A DNA stretch of 5,638 bases. It comes from Deltaproteobacteria bacterium. GTDB lineage: Bacteria > Desulfobacterota > Binatia > DP-6. Under the pieces are notes generated by a model. The model did not search any database. It was not told the origin of the DNA and worked only from the letters and a program-made list of their open reading frames with translations. This document shows positions 4,779 through 5,638 of the stretch, piece after piece; position 1 is the stretch's first letter; every line of letters starts with the position of its first letter. The stretch lies in NCBI GenBank assembly GCA_005879245.1, contig VBLA01000411.1, positions 1-5,638 of the forward strand. Direction: 5' to 3'. A program made the translations under genes and the position numbers.

Positions 4779-5638
4779 ATGTACGGGTTGCTGTCGGCTC
4801 TCGCGTCGGCCGTCCTCTTCGGGGCGGCGACCCCAGCGGCGAAGAGGCTGCTGCTCGACCTGACCGCGTTCCAGCTGGCTGGGCTCCTCTACCTCGGCGC
4901 GGCCATCGGTATCGCGCCAGGGGCTCTCTGGCAGCGCGGAGATCGCCCCCCACTCGATGCGATGAACCGCCGCCGCCTCGCGGGCGCCGTCCTGTTCGGC
5001 GGCATCCTCGGACCTGTCCTCCTGCTGCTCGGGCTGCGCTCCGCATTGGCGGGCTCCGTGTCGCTGCTCCTGAACTTCGAGATCGCCGCAACGGCATTGC
5101 TCGCCGCTCTGCTGTTTGGCGAAACGCTCGGTACGTACGGGTGGGTCGGCGTGTGCGGGGTGATCGCCGCTGGCACCGTCTTGTCCTGGGGAGGCGGTTG
5201 GCCCGGGGTGGTCTCTGCGGCGCTGGTTGCCGCCGCGTGTACCTGTTGGGGCTTCGACAACAACTTCACCGCGCTCATCGACGGCATGAGCGCGAGTGAG
5301 ACGACGCTCTGGAAGACCGCCATCGCGGGCACGACGAACCTGCTGATCGGCATCGCGTTCGAGCCGATCAGAGCGCCCGCGACGACCATCGCGGTGGCCC
5401 TCGGTGTCGGCGCACTCTGCTACGGCCTCAGCATCGCGCTCTACATCACGGCCGCGCACCAGGAAGGGGCGATCCGCGCGCAGTCCGTCTTCGCCGCGGC
5501 GCCCTTCGTCGGCGCGGTTCTCTCGTGGGCGGCGCTCCACGAGCCCGTCGAGGGCGCGCAGCTTCTTGCCGGCGCGTTCTTCGTGGGAGCCATCGCACTG
5601 CTGAGGTTCGACGGCCACTCTCACCCGCACGTCCACGA
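4779..5638 (+). CDS. EamA/DMT-family transporter, 3' end beyond window
   Basis: 286 codons are visible, and the frame is open to the window edge. It is an inner-membrane protein of the drug/metabolite transporter superfamily with two EamA repeats and about ten membrane helices. The first repeat starts with MYGLLSALASAVLFGAATPAAK and closes with SLLLNFEIAATALLAALLFGE (95-115). The second includes WGFDNNFTALIDGMSASETTLWK (157-179), ALCYGLSIALYITAAHQEGA (212-231) and SVFAAAPFVGAVLSWAALHEP (236-256). After the last helix the protein ends in the window as FDGHSHPHVH, four histidines in the last seven codons. That matches a known EamA group with a His-rich cytoplasmic tail. ATG 4779 is the first start after an in-frame TAG at 4767-4769. 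It lacks a good ribosome site, since GGAGG at 4756-4760 is 18 nt away. The substrate is unknown; the tail suggests metal binding. It is co-directional with the redox genes but 112 nt away. Confidence 0.88.
   Translation, partial: MYGLLSALASAVLFGAATPAAKRLLLDLTAFQLAGLLYLGAAIGIAPGALWQRGDRPPLDAMNRRRLAGAVLFGGILGPVLLLLGLRSALAGSVSLLLNFEIAATALLAALLFGETLGTYGWVGVCGVIAAGTVLSWGGGWPGVVSAALVAAACTCWGFDNNFTALIDGMSASETTLWKTAIAGTTNLLIGIAFEPIRAPATTIAVALGVGALCYGLSIALYITAAHQEGAIRAQSVFAAAPFVGAVLSWAALHEPVEGAQLLAGAFFVGAIALLRFDGHSHPHVH

Noticed and set aside
4185..5636. 483-codon open frame on the minus strand
   Set aside because: It runs antisense to the molybdoenzyme and EamA genes, has an Arg/Glu/Gly-rich composition typical of GC-rich shadows, and no domain.

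Overview
The window is GC-rich (codon third positions are mostly G or C) and packed with genes for membrane and exported proteins. It shows a Tat-type signal, a lipobox-like sequence, Sec signal peptides and strong GGAGG-type Shine-Dalgarno sites. This fits a high-GC, probably Gram-negative and soil- or groundwater-type bacterium, such as Proteobacteria, Methylomirabilota/Rokubacteria or Acidobacteria. The sequence alone does not settle the phylum. No rRNA, tRNA, CRISPR array or insertion sequence was seen.

Layout: (1) Positions 1-2193, minus strand, hold two co-directional genes. First is a multi-pass membrane protein with a C-terminal SCP2-like lipid-binding domain. Downstream of it is an NRAMP-related metal-ion transporter that runs off the left edge. 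(2) Positions 2298-2667, plus strand and divergent from the first pair, hold a broken gene for an exported thioredoxin-like protein. Its middle appears deleted and its C-terminal part lies in another frame. (3) Positions 2668-2929 are non-coding and contain a pair of CACGTG palindromes. (4) Positions 2930-4666, plus strand, hold three genes: a secreted, extremely methionine-rich peptide (25 Met in 78 mature residues), a four-helix cytochrome b561-type membrane protein, and a Tat-exported sulfite-oxidase/MsrP-family molybdoenzyme. The last two overlap by 8 nt. (5) Positions 4779-5638, plus strand, hold an EamA/DMT-family transporter cut off by the window just as a histidine-rich tail begins.

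The most interesting unit is region 4. A Met-rich periplasmic peptide beside a membrane cytochrome and an MsrP-like molybdoenzyme parallels the Azospira MrpX-YedY1-YedZ1 hypochlorite-scavenging system. There, peptide methionines absorb oxidant and are reduced again by the molybdoenzyme. Here the electron donor would be a cytochrome b561-type protein instead of the YedZ/MsrQ ferric-reductase-like subunit. The proposed route is quinol, then cytochrome b, then molybdenum centre, then methionine sulfoxide on the peptide. This is inference from gene content. Copper binding by the peptide is the main alternative. The flanking NRAMP and His-tailed EamA transporters give the area a metal and stress flavour.
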